Positions 8,623-14,952 of a DNA stretch of 64,000 nucleotides are shown piece by piece (positions within the stretch are counted from its first letter, which is position 1; every line of letters starts with the position of its first letter). A program made the translations under genes and the position numbers. Source of the DNA: VRUE01 sp036376915 (lineage in GTDB: Bacteria > Actinomycetota > Thermoleophilia > Solirubrobacterales > 70-9); the NCBI GenBank assembly GCA_036376915.1, contig DASUZK010000102.1, positions 1 through 64,000 of the forward strand, in the 5' to 3' direction. Under the pieces are notes generated by a model. It saw only the letters and a program-made list of their open reading frames with translations, did not search any database and had not been told where the DNA came from.

Positions 8623-8841
8623 CTAGAGCCGGCGGACCGAGTAGCGAGGCTTGATGACCGTGTTGACGAAAACCCCCTTGGAATCGGCCCGGAGGAACTC
8701 CTCGAACACCTGTGCTGGGACGCCTCGATAGGCGTAGGCCCCCGAGTCGTGGAACTCGACGTAGGCCTCTTCGGCCGCCTCGTCATAGCCGATCCTCGCC
8801 ACACAGCTGGACTCGACGGCCTGGAGTCGAGGAACGGTCAT
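8623..8841 (-). CDS. KTSC domain protein
   Basis: The 72-residue protein matches the small KTSC domain: VESSCVARIGYD, a tyrosine-rich middle (GAYAYRGVP), then an LRADSKGVFVNTVIKPRYS region that fits the A-S-G-F-N-I-Y pattern of the family. KTSC domains are thought to bind nucleic acids or ribosomes; the role here is unknown. It is convergent with the VOC gene (8 bp apart) and divergent from the DUF4383 gene. Confidence 0.7.
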   Translation of the reverse strand: MTVPRLQAVESSCVARIGYDEAAEEAYVEFHDSGAYAYRGVPAQVFEEFLRADSKGVFVNTVIKPRYSVRRL

Positions 8842-8885
8842 CTCGTATGCCTATACCCGATGTGGGCGCAGTAGGCTCTGGCCCG

Positions 8886-9338
8886 ATGGAGGCAACGACG
8901 GCACCGCGGGACGGCTGGACCTTCGCCCAATGGGGCATCGTGCTGGTGGCCGCGTTCCAGCTTGCCTGGGCGACAGCCGGCCTGATCGCCGAGCCGAGCT
9001 TCGACTTCGGCGAGGGAGCCGCTACCGAGCGCGTGCTCGGGGTCGACTTCAACGGCGTCCACGCGCTTTCGGGCTTCCTCCTCTTTCTGCCCGCCTTCTA
9101 CTTCGTTCGCAAGCCGCGCTGGGCGGTGCTCTACGCGATCTACGTCGCCGTCGCCTTGATCGTCACCGGCGTCTGGGCGATCTTCTCGACCAGCCCCGCC
9201 GGCATCTTCACCTTCCCCAACAACGGCGCCGACGCCATCCTTCACATCGCCACCGGCGTCGTCTTCGCCGCAATCGCCGCGATCCAGCTGGGCCTGGACC
9301 GGCAAGCAGTGAGCGAGTCCGCGGTTACCCCCCCTTGA
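8886..9338 (+). CDS. DUF4383-like four-helix membrane protein
   Basis: The 150-residue protein (start MEATTAPRDG) has four membrane segments and the pattern VLGVDFNGVHALSGFLLFLP ahead of helix 2 and NNGADAILHIATG ahead of helix 4, as in DUF4383 proteins. An upstream in-frame ATG at 8847 would add 13 residues. Its last codons and stop (TGA at 9336-9338) lie inside a PAL-C hairpin, so the C-terminus comes from the repeat. Confidence 0.7.
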   Translation: MEATTAPRDGWTFAQWGIVLVAAFQLAWATAGLIAEPSFDFGEGAATERVLGVDFNGVHALSGFLLFLPAFYFVRKPRWAVLYAIYVAVALIVTGVWAIFSTSPAGIFTFPNNGADAILHIATGVVFAAIAAIQLGLDRQAVSESAVTPP

Positions 9339-9359
9339 AGACGGGTTTTCGCGGACTCG
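9314..9359. repeat. PAL-C short palindrome, copy supplying the DUF4383 stop codon
   Basis: Arms CGAGTCCGCG (9314-9323) and CGCGGACTCG (9350-9359) are perfect. The centre holds CTTGA, whose TGA is the stop of the gene at 8886. Arms and right half (ACGGGTTTTCGCGGACTCG) match the copy at 30054. It also lies 3 bp from the stop of the convergent gene at 9363, so it may end transcription from both sides. Confidence 0.8.
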
Positions 9360-9362
9360 GCG

Positions 9363-9797
9363 TCAGAAGGCGCCGCTGGTGCCTGCGGCGCGCAGGGCGA
9401 GGAAGAGGATCACGCCGCAGCTGACGGCCATGATCCCCATCTCGCGGCGGACTATTGCCAGGGCGAGGGATTGCTGCGCCTCGGGGGCCAGGGCCTCGAT
9501 GTCGAGGTCGCCCAGCTCGCGTTCGGCGGCCCCGGCGCGAGCGCCCTCGGCAAGCAGCGAGACGACGAGGGGGAGGATTCCGTAGAGGTAGTGGAGCTCG
9601 TCGGGCTGCTCGTGGCCAGTGAAGACGAGCAGACCACCCAGCATCGCTTGTACGAAGACGGCAACCTGGGCGACGCGCAGCAGATACCAGAAGCGAATCG
9701 AGGGCCGATCACCCAGCCAAGCGACGCCGCCGAGGGCAAAGGCAGCGAGGTTGAGCGCGATGACAGCGCAGCCAACGACGAGATGGATCGCGACCAC
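9363..9797 (-). CDS. Membrane protein of unknown function
   Basis: The 144-residue protein has four hydrophobic segments (about residues 4-27, 42-62, 70-88, 120-138) and a charged cytoplasmic stretch (ELGDLDIEALAPEAQQ). I do not recognise the family. It is divergent from the nuo operon with about 160 bp between, so the two may share a control region. Confidence 0.6.
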   Translation of the reverse strand: MVAIHLVVGCAVIALNLAAFALGGVAWLGDRPSIRFWYLLRVAQVAVFVQAMLGGLLVFTGHEQPDELHYLYGILPLVVSLLAEGARAGAAERELGDLDIEALAPEAQQSLALAIVRREMGIMAVSCGVILFLALRAAGTSGAF

Positions 9798-9957
9798 CTG
9801 CTATTTCCTCCTAAGAGAGTCGGAATTCGGCTTGCTGATGCGGAAAATCACTATGTAGCAATCTGTTACAAGGTGGGTGTATAAAGGCGGTTGCAGGCGG
9901 TGGGGCGCCGATCGACGAGGTGCCCCGCGAGTCGCCGGCGCCAACCTCGAAACACAA
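9798..9957 (+). promoter_or_regulatory. Upstream region of the nuo operon
   Basis: The stretch 9800-9890 is AT-rich compared with its surroundings and contains TATGTA (9852-9857) and TATAAA (9880-9885), either of which could be a -10 box. I cannot match a convincing -35 at proper spacing. If TATAAA is used, the transcript would begin after the GTG at 9877 and support the nuoA start at 9958. Confidence 0.3.
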
Positions 9958-10335
9958 GTGCTGAAGAGCTACCTGCCGATTCTCGTCTTTGCCTTCCTCG
10001 GCGTCACAGTTGGGGGGGCTTTCGCGATGCTCAACCACGTGATCGGGCCGAAGCGCTCGAAGCACCCGACCGCGGCGAGCCAACGGCTGGGCGAGCCCTA
10101 CGAGTCGGGGATCCCCGTCAAGGCCTCCCACGGGCTGCGCTTCGGTGTCAGCTTCTATCTGATCGCGATGCTCTTCATCCTCTTCGACATCGAGGTCGTC
10201 TTCCTCTACCCGATCGCGGTGATCCTCGAGGACGCCGACAGCATCTTCGTTCTCGGCGAGCTGGTCACCTTCGTCGTATTGCTGCTCGTCGCCTTCGTCT
10301 ACGTCTGGCGAAAGGGTGCGCTGGATTGGAAGTAG
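9958..10335 (+). CDS. nuoA: NADH-quinone oxidoreductase subunit A
   Basis: The 125-residue protein (GTG start, VLKSYLPILVF) has three membrane helices and the conserved NuoA stretch YESGIPVKASHGLRFGVSFY with the acidic Glu, followed by ILFDIEVVFLYP. The frame is open to a GTG at 9877, but starting there adds 27 residues with no family counterpart; neither start has a strong ribosome site. NuoA is a membrane-arm subunit near the quinone channel. First gene of nuoA-N; nuoB follows after 11 bp. Confidence 0.9.
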   Translation: MLKSYLPILVFAFLGVTVGGAFAMLNHVIGPKRSKHPTAASQRLGEPYESGIPVKASHGLRFGVSFYLIAMLFILFDIEVVFLYPIAVILEDADSIFVLGELVTFVVLLLVAFVYVWRKGALDWK

Positions 10336-10346
10336 AGCGACAGACG

Positions 10347-10997
10347 ATGCGTGAGCGCCAGCTGCGGGCCCGCGACATGCTGCGCGGCGACCTCGAGGGC
10401 GAGGAGCTGGAGCGATACGTCGAGGAGAGGGTCGTGATGACCAACTTCGAGAAGATGCTCGGCTGGGCGCGCTCGAACTCGATCTTCCCGCTCACCTTCG
10501 GCCTCGCCTGCTGCGCGATCGAGGGGATACCGATGGCGGCCGTGACGGCCCGGTACGACATCGCCCGCTTCGGCGCCGAGGCCGGGCGTGCCTCGCCACG
10601 CCAGGCCGACCTGATCGTCCTCTCGGGCCGGGTCTCGATCAAGATGGCGCCGATCGTCCGTCGCCTCTACGACCAGATGCTGGAGCCGAAGTGGGCGATC
10701 TCGATGGGAGCCTGCTCCTCCAGCGGGGGCATGTTCTCCAACTACGCCGTGATCCAAGGGGCGGACAAGATCATGCCGATCGACGTCCACGTCCCGGGCT
10801 GCCCGCCGCGGCCGGAGGCGGTGCTCTACGGCTTCAACAAGCTGCAGCGAAAGGTCCAGGGCAACCCCGACCAGGGCTGGCGCGCCCGCTACGGCGCGCA
10901 CGGCACCGAGGAGTGGGCGCGCGGCGGGCCCCGCAGCGAACCGAGCGCCGAGGCGGCGGAGGCATACCTCGCCGCCAGGGAGCTGATCGGTGCCTGA
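10347..10997 (+). CDS. nuoB: NADH-quinone oxidoreductase subunit B
   Basis: The 216-residue peripheral subunit carries cluster N2, the last Fe-S centre before quinone. The tandem cysteines are in GLACCAIE (about residue 56), with further ligands in MGACSSSGGMF and VPGCPPRPEA. The start is ATG 10347; an in-frame ATG at 10378 is an alternative. The C-terminal Ala/Glu-rich extension is common in actinobacteria. It overlaps nuoC by 8 bp. Confidence 0.95.
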   Translation: MRERQLRARDMLRGDLEGEELERYVEERVVMTNFEKMLGWARSNSIFPLTFGLACCAIEGIPMAAVTARYDIARFGAEAGRASPRQADLIVLSGRVSIKMAPIVRRLYDQMLEPKWAISMGACSSSGGMFSNYAVIQGADKIMPIDVHVPGCPPRPEAVLYGFNKLQRKVQGNPDQGWRARYGAHGTEEWARGGPRSEPSAEAAEAYLAARELIGA

Positions 10998-11601
10998 CGC
11001 CCCCGGACTGGAGCTGATCCGGGGGGAGATCGAGCAGGACCACCCGGGCGCCGTGCTGGACACCGGCTTCGAGCACGGCTGCGCGAGCCTCGCAATCGAC
11101 CCCGCGCACGTCCTCGGCGTGCTCGGCTGGCTGCGCGACGCGCCGGGACAGGGCTACCGCTTCCTCTCCAGCCTCCACGCGGCGGACTACCTGCCGGCTA
11201 CTCCTCGCTTCGCGGTTCACTATGAGCTTCTGAATAGAGATCGAGTCGAGCGAATCCGCGTGAAGGCCCTTCTTGCGGATCCGGCCTGGTCCGCGGGTCC
11301 TGTCGCTGCAGGGGACCCACCGCCCCTTCCGGTCGCTAAAGCGTCCTCAGGGACGGTCCCCCCTACAGCGCCACCCGCGGGAGAAGCGCTTCCGGAAATT
11401 GACTCTTGTTGTGAGCTCTTCCCAACCGCCGAGTTCCAGGAGCGCGAGGCCTACGACTTCTTCGGAATCGTCTTCAACGGCCACCCCGACCTGACGAGGA
11501 TCCTGCTGCCCGAGGACTACGTTGGTTGGCCGCAGAGAAGGGATTTCCCCGTCGGCGGGGAGCCGGTCACCTTCACGTACAACGAGCGGGCTTATGGCTG
11601 A
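10990..11601 (+). CDS. nuoC: NADH-quinone oxidoreductase subunit C with in-frame PAL-A insertion
   Basis: The 203-residue protein starts at GTG 10990 inside nuoB. NuoC features: FLSSLHAADYLP, then the C-terminal FQEREAYDFFGIVFNGHPDL and RILLPEDYVGWPQRRDF. Between the two core parts, where NuoC normally has a short loop before the LFP motif, residues about 101-131 (AGPVAAGDPPPLPVAKASS and on) are encoded entirely by a 90-bp PAL-A palindrome. The insertion keeps the frame and lies on a loop, so the subunit should still fold. It overlaps nuoD by 8 bp. Confidence 0.93.
   Translation: MPDAPGLELIRGEIEQDHPGAVLDTGFEHGCASLAIDPAHVLGVLGWLRDAPGQGYRFLSSLHAADYLPATPRFAVHYELLNRDRVERIRVKALLADPAWSAGPVAAGDPPPLPVAKASSGTVPPTAPPAGEALPEIDSCCELFPTAEFQEREAYDFFGIVFNGHPDLTRILLPEDYVGWPQRRDFPVGGEPVTFTYNERAYG
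11291..11380 (+). repeat. PAL-A palindrome inserted in frame in nuoC
   Basis: The ends are CCGCGGGTCCTGTC (left) and GCGCCACCCGCGG (right). Inner arms GCTGCAGGGGAC and GTCCCCCCTACAGC pair. The core GGTCGCTAAAGCGTCCTC is shared with the intergenic copies at 25459 and 27367. The length of 90 bp equals 30 codons with no stop in the nuoC frame. Confidence 0.85.
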
Positions 11602-12886
11602 GAGCTTGGACATCAAGCGCTCACCCGCGGGTGGCATGGGGGTTGGGGGGGTCGAGGACGGGCGCCGTGCGCCCGCCCTCGGCGCCCCCCCTTCCCCCGC
11701 GACAGGACCCGCGGCCGAGCACTCCGAGGTCATGACCGTGAATATCGGCCCCCACCACCCCGCCACACACGGGGTGCTGCGCCTGGTCGTGGACCTCGAG
11801 GGCGAGGTCGTCAAAGACCTGCGGCCAATCATCGGCTACGTCCACACGGGGATCGAAAAGTCCTGCGAGGACAAGAGCTACTGGAAGGTCATCCCCTTCG
11901 TCGAGCGGATGGACTACGTCTCCTACTTCTTCCAGATGGAGGCCTTCTGCGGCGCGGTCGAGCGGATGATCGAGCTCGAGATCCCGCCGCGGGCCAGGTA
12001 CCTGCGGACGATCTTCCTCGAGCTCAACCGGATCCACTCCCACCTGGTCTGGCTGGGGACGACGGCGCTCGACCTCGGCGCGATCTCGATGCTCTGGTAC
12101 TGCTTCCGCGAGCGCGACCGCATCCTCGACCTCTTCGAGATGGCGGCGGGGCAGCGGATGCACACGCGCTACTTCCAGGTCGGCGGTGTGATCGAGGACA
12201 TCCCGCTCGGCTTCGAGCGCAAGCTGCGCGAGTTCGTCGCCGACATGCCGGTGCGGGTGAGCCAGTACCAGGCTCTGCTCGACCGCAACGAGGTCTTCCT
12301 CTCGCGGACCAAGGGCACCGGAATCGTCTCGCGCGAGCGGCTGCTGGAGCTCGGCGTGACCGGGCCGCTGCTGCGCGCGGCCGGTGAGCCCTGGGACCTG
12401 CGCAAGGCCTTCGACTACCTCGCCTACCCGGAGATGGACTTCAAGATCCCGGTCGGCACGGTCGGCGACAACTACGACCGCTACCGGGTGCGGGTGGCGG
12501 AGATGGTCGAGTCGACCCGGATCATCGAGCAGGCCCTCGACGCCCTCCCCGAGGGCCCCTTCATCGCCGACGACCGCAAGTACGTGCTGCCGCCGCGCTC
12601 GGAGCTCTCGACCTCGATGGAGTCGCTGATCCACCACTTCAAGCTCGTCACCGAGGGCTACCGGGTGGGGCCGGGCGAGCTGTATTACGCGATCGAGTCG
12701 CCGCGGGGCGAGCTGGGCTGCTTCGTGCTCGCCGACGGCTCGGCCAAGCCGGCGCGGGTGCACTTCAGGGACCCGTCGTTCGTGAATCTGCAGGCGTTCA
12801 GGGACATGTCGGTGGACGGCTACGTGGCCGACATGATCTGCTCGTTGGGGATGCTCGATCCGATTCTCGGGGGGGTGGATCGGTGA
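11594..12886 (+). CDS. nuoD: NADH-quinone oxidoreductase subunit D with N-terminal PAL-A insertion
   Basis: The 430-residue protein starts at ATG 11594, overlapping nuoC by 8 bp. The 49-kDa subunit core begins at VNIGPHHPATHGVLR (about residue 49), with GYVHTGIEKSCEDKSYW, RIHSHLVWLGT and the ESPRGELGCF region that lines the quinone pocket. Residues about 11-41 (GGMGVGGVEDGRRAPALGA and on) come from a PAL-A element; the normal short N-terminus of NuoD precedes and follows it. The stop codon touches the outer arm of PAL-D copy D2. Confidence 0.94.
   Translation: MAESLDIKRSPAGGMGVGGVEDGRRAPALGAPPSPATGPAAEHSEVMTVNIGPHHPATHGVLRLVVDLEGEVVKDLRPIIGYVHTGIEKSCEDKSYWKVIPFVERMDYVSYFFQMEAFCGAVERMIELEIPPRARYLRTIFLELNRIHSHLVWLGTTALDLGAISMLWYCFRERDRILDLFEMAAGQRMHTRYFQVGGVIEDIPLGFERKLREFVADMPVRVSQYQALLDRNEVFLSRTKGTGIVSRERLLELGVTGPLLRAAGEPWDLRKAFDYLAYPEMDFKIPVGTVGDNYDRYRVRVAEMVESTRIIEQALDALPEGPFIADDRKYVLPPRSELSTSMESLIHHFKLVTEGYRVGPGELYYAIESPRGELGCFVLADGSAKPARVHFRDPSFVNLQAFRDMSVDGYVADMICSLGMLDPILGGVDR
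11626..11714 (-). repeat. PAL-A palindrome inserted in nuoD (reverse orientation)
   Basis: The left end is CCGCGGGTGGCATG and the right end GCGACAGGACCCGCGG, the mirror of the nuoC copy. G-rich and C-rich inner arms pair (GGGGGTTGGGGGGG with CCCCCCCTTCCCCC). The box GTCGAGGACGG is shared with the copy at 47268. It is read through in the nuoD frame without a stop. Confidence 0.85.
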
Positions 12887-12979
12887 GGAGAGTGGGGACC
12901 CTCCCCGCCGTCCAATTGCCGGTCCAGTTGGACCGGCAATTTGAGTATCCGCCCGTCGGGGAGGGTCCCCACTCTCCTC
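12885..12979 (-). repeat. PAL-D nested palindrome, copy D2 between nuoD and nuoE
   Basis: The outer arms at 12885-12907 and 12957-12979 are a perfect 23-bp inverted repeat beginning GAGGAGAGTGGGG. The inner arms TTGCCGGTCC and GGACCGGCAA (12916-12939) flank AGTT. The linker TTTGAGTATCCGCCCGTC is the reverse complement of the family box. The left arm starts within the nuoD stop codon. Confidence 0.85.
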
Positions 12980-13024
12980 TCGCAAGCCGCCCTGCGGCAG
13001 CGGAGCTGGGCCGAGGAGGAGCTT

Positions 13025-13621
13025 GTGGCTGAGCTGCCTATCGACATCGCTCTGACCGAGGGACGAGTTCCGGATCGCACGCCGGAGGAGGTTCCCGAGC
13101 TGCATGAAGTCGATTGCCCGGAGGAGCTGCGGAAGCGGATTGAGGAGCTTATGGGGCGGTATCCGGATCGGAGGTCGGCTTCGATTCCGGCGCTCTGGGC
13201 TGTGCAGCGGCTGTATGGCTGGTGCACGCCGGAGGGGATCCGGCAGGCCGCTGCGGTTATGCGGGTGACGCCCGCCTATCTCGAGTCGGTGGCAAGCTTC
13301 TACGACCTGCTGCACACGGATCCGGTTGGGACTCACAAGGTGGCTGTGTGCACCAACATCAGCTGCTGGATGCGCGGTGGGGACGAGTTGCTGGAGGCGT
13401 TCAAGGCCGCCGCGGGGGACGACGAGGATCTCTTCGTCACCGGGTTCGAGTGCCTGGGGGCCTGCGACATCGCGCCGATGGCCTCGATCGACGAGCGCTA
13501 CTTCGGGCCGCTGGAGGCGGCGGAGGCCAAGACCGCAATCGAGCAGCTGCGCACCGGCGCCGACGTCCTGCCCGAGAAGGCGCTGGAGAAGCGGCCGCTG
13601 CCGGGAGGGCCCGATGCCTGA
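13025..13621 (+). CDS. nuoE: NADH-quinone oxidoreductase subunit E
   Basis: I start this at GTG 13025, which has a strong Shine-Dalgarno (GAGGAG) 5 bp upstream and lies after PAL-D copy D2; the open frame to 12941 would translate through the repeat. The 198-residue protein has the thioredoxin-like fold and the [2Fe-2S] ligands C-x4-C in VCTNISCW and C-x3-C in ECLGAC (about residues 113-154). NuoE sits in the NADH-oxidising module next to NuoF, which it overlaps by 8 bp. Confidence 0.93.
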   Translation: MAELPIDIALTEGRVPDRTPEEVPELHEVDCPEELRKRIEELMGRYPDRRSASIPALWAVQRLYGWCTPEGIRQAAAVMRVTPAYLESVASFYDLLHTDPVGTHKVAVCTNISCWMRGGDELLEAFKAAAGDDEDLFVTGFECLGACDIAPMASIDERYFGPLEAAEAKTAIEQLRTGADVLPEKALEKRPLPGGPDA

Positions 13622-14894
13622 GACCCGGATGTTGCTGAAGAACGCCGAAGACCCGGCGCTGCCCACGCTCGCCGGCTACAAGGGCTACGGCGGCTACGCC
13701 ACGCTGGAGAAGGCCTACCGCGAGCTGGAGGCCGACGAGGTGCTGAAGGAGCTCGAAGAGTCGGGGCTGCGCGGCCGCGGCGGGGCCGGCTTCTCGATGG
13801 GCAAAAAGGCGAGCTTCCTCCCCCGCGGCGGGGGAGTCGACAAGTACCTCTGCTGCAACGCCGACGAGTCCGAGCCCGGCGCCTTCAAGGACCGCGAGCT
13901 GATGCAGCGCAACCCGCACCAGCTGATCGAGGGGATCGCGATCGCCTCGCTCGCCGCCGGCATCGGCCACGCCTTCGTCTTCATCCGGGGCGAGTACGAC
14001 TCCCAGGCCGACGTCCTCGACGCGGCCGTCGCCGAAGCGTATGAAGCCGGCTACCTCGGCAAGGACATACTCGGCACCCGGCGCGACCTCGAGCTGGTCG
14101 TCCACCGTGGCGCCGGCGCCTACATCTGCGGCGAGGAGACGGCGCTGCTCGACGCGCTCGAGGGCAAGCGCGGCAACCCGCGACTGAAGCCGCCGTTCCC
14201 GGCGGTCCAGGGCCTCTATGGCGGGCCGACGCTGATCAACAACGTCGAGACGCTCTCCAACGTGCCGGGCATCGTCCGCAACGGCGCCGAGTGGTTCAAG
14301 GGCTTTGGCACCGAGCAGTCGCCGGGCACCAAGGTGGTCTCGGTCTCCGGCTGCGTGCGGCGGCCAGGCAACTACGAGGTCGAGCTCGGCGTTTCCACGC
14401 GCGAGCTGATCATGGACCTCGCCGGAGGCCCGCCCGAGGGGCGCGAGGTGAAGGCCTTCTACCCCGGCGGCTCCTCCTCCCCCGTCCTCACGGCCGAGGA
14501 GGGCCTCGACCTCCCCTACAGCTTCGAGGCGATGGCGGAGGCGGGCTCGATGCTCGGCTCGGGCTCGATCATCGTCGCCGACGACTCGGTTTCGATTCCG
14601 CACATGGCACTGCGCACGGCGCGCTTCTACCACCACGAGTCCTGCGGCAAGTGCACCCCCTGCCGCGAGGGGACCAACTGGACGGTGAAGATGCTGGAAC
14701 GGGTCGTGCGCGGGGAGGCGACGCCGATGGACCTCGACATCGTCGCCTCGGTGCAGGAGAACATCATCGGCCACTGCCTCTGCGTGCTCGGCGACTCGAT
14801 GGCGATGCCGGTCGGGGCGATGGTGCGCAAGTTCCGCGAGGAGTTCGAAGCGGTCATCGCCGACGCAGCCGAAGCCGAGGCGGTGCCCGCATGA
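13614..14894 (+). CDS. nuoF: NADH-quinone oxidoreductase subunit F
   Basis: The 426-residue subunit binds NADH, FMN and one [4Fe-4S] cluster. The NADH/FMN glycine-rich stretch is GLRGRGGAGFSMGKK (about residues 49-63), followed by NADESEPGAFKDRE. Further on are GAGAYICGEETALL and the cluster ligands ESCGKCTPCREG with a distal Cys in IGHCLCVLGD. The start is ATG 13614 inside nuoE. A PAL-C hairpin begins 2 bp after its stop. Confidence 0.96.
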   Translation: MPETRMLLKNAEDPALPTLAGYKGYGGYATLEKAYRELEADEVLKELEESGLRGRGGAGFSMGKKASFLPRGGGVDKYLCCNADESEPGAFKDRELMQRNPHQLIEGIAIASLAAGIGHAFVFIRGEYDSQADVLDAAVAEAYEAGYLGKDILGTRRDLELVVHRGAGAYICGEETALLDALEGKRGNPRLKPPFPAVQGLYGGPTLINNVETLSNVPGIVRNGAEWFKGFGTEQSPGTKVVSVSGCVRRPGNYEVELGVSTRELIMDLAGGPPEGREVKAFYPGGSSSPVLTAEEGLDLPYSFEAMAEAGSMLGSGSIIVADDSVSIPHMALRTARFYHHESCGKCTPCREGTNWTVKMLERVVRGEATPMDLDIVASVQENIIGHCLCVLGDSMAMPVGAMVRKFREEFEAVIADAAEAEAVPA

Positions 14895-14895
14895 G

Positions 14896-14944
14896 CTTCC
14901 GGTGCGCCTTTTCCCCCATATGCCTGGATAAAGCGCACCGGAAG
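14896..14944. repeat. PAL-C short palindrome between nuoF and nuoG
   Basis: Arms CTTCCGGTGCGC (14896-14907) and GCGCACCGGAAG (14933-14944) are perfect 12-mers. The centre is TCCCCCATATGCCTGGATAAA, fitting the family pattern of C-rich, ATATR, then GGATAA. The right arm runs into the nuoG Shine-Dalgarno (GGAGGGG), so folding could mask or expose it. Confidence 0.8.
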
Positions 14945-14952
14945 GAGGGGCG

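Noticed and set aside
11621..13666. Very long open frames opposite nuoD-nuoE, nuoG, nuoL and other genes
   Set aside because: They are antisense shadows of conserved genes with Arg/Ala/His-rich sequence; GC-rich DNA keeps such frames open.
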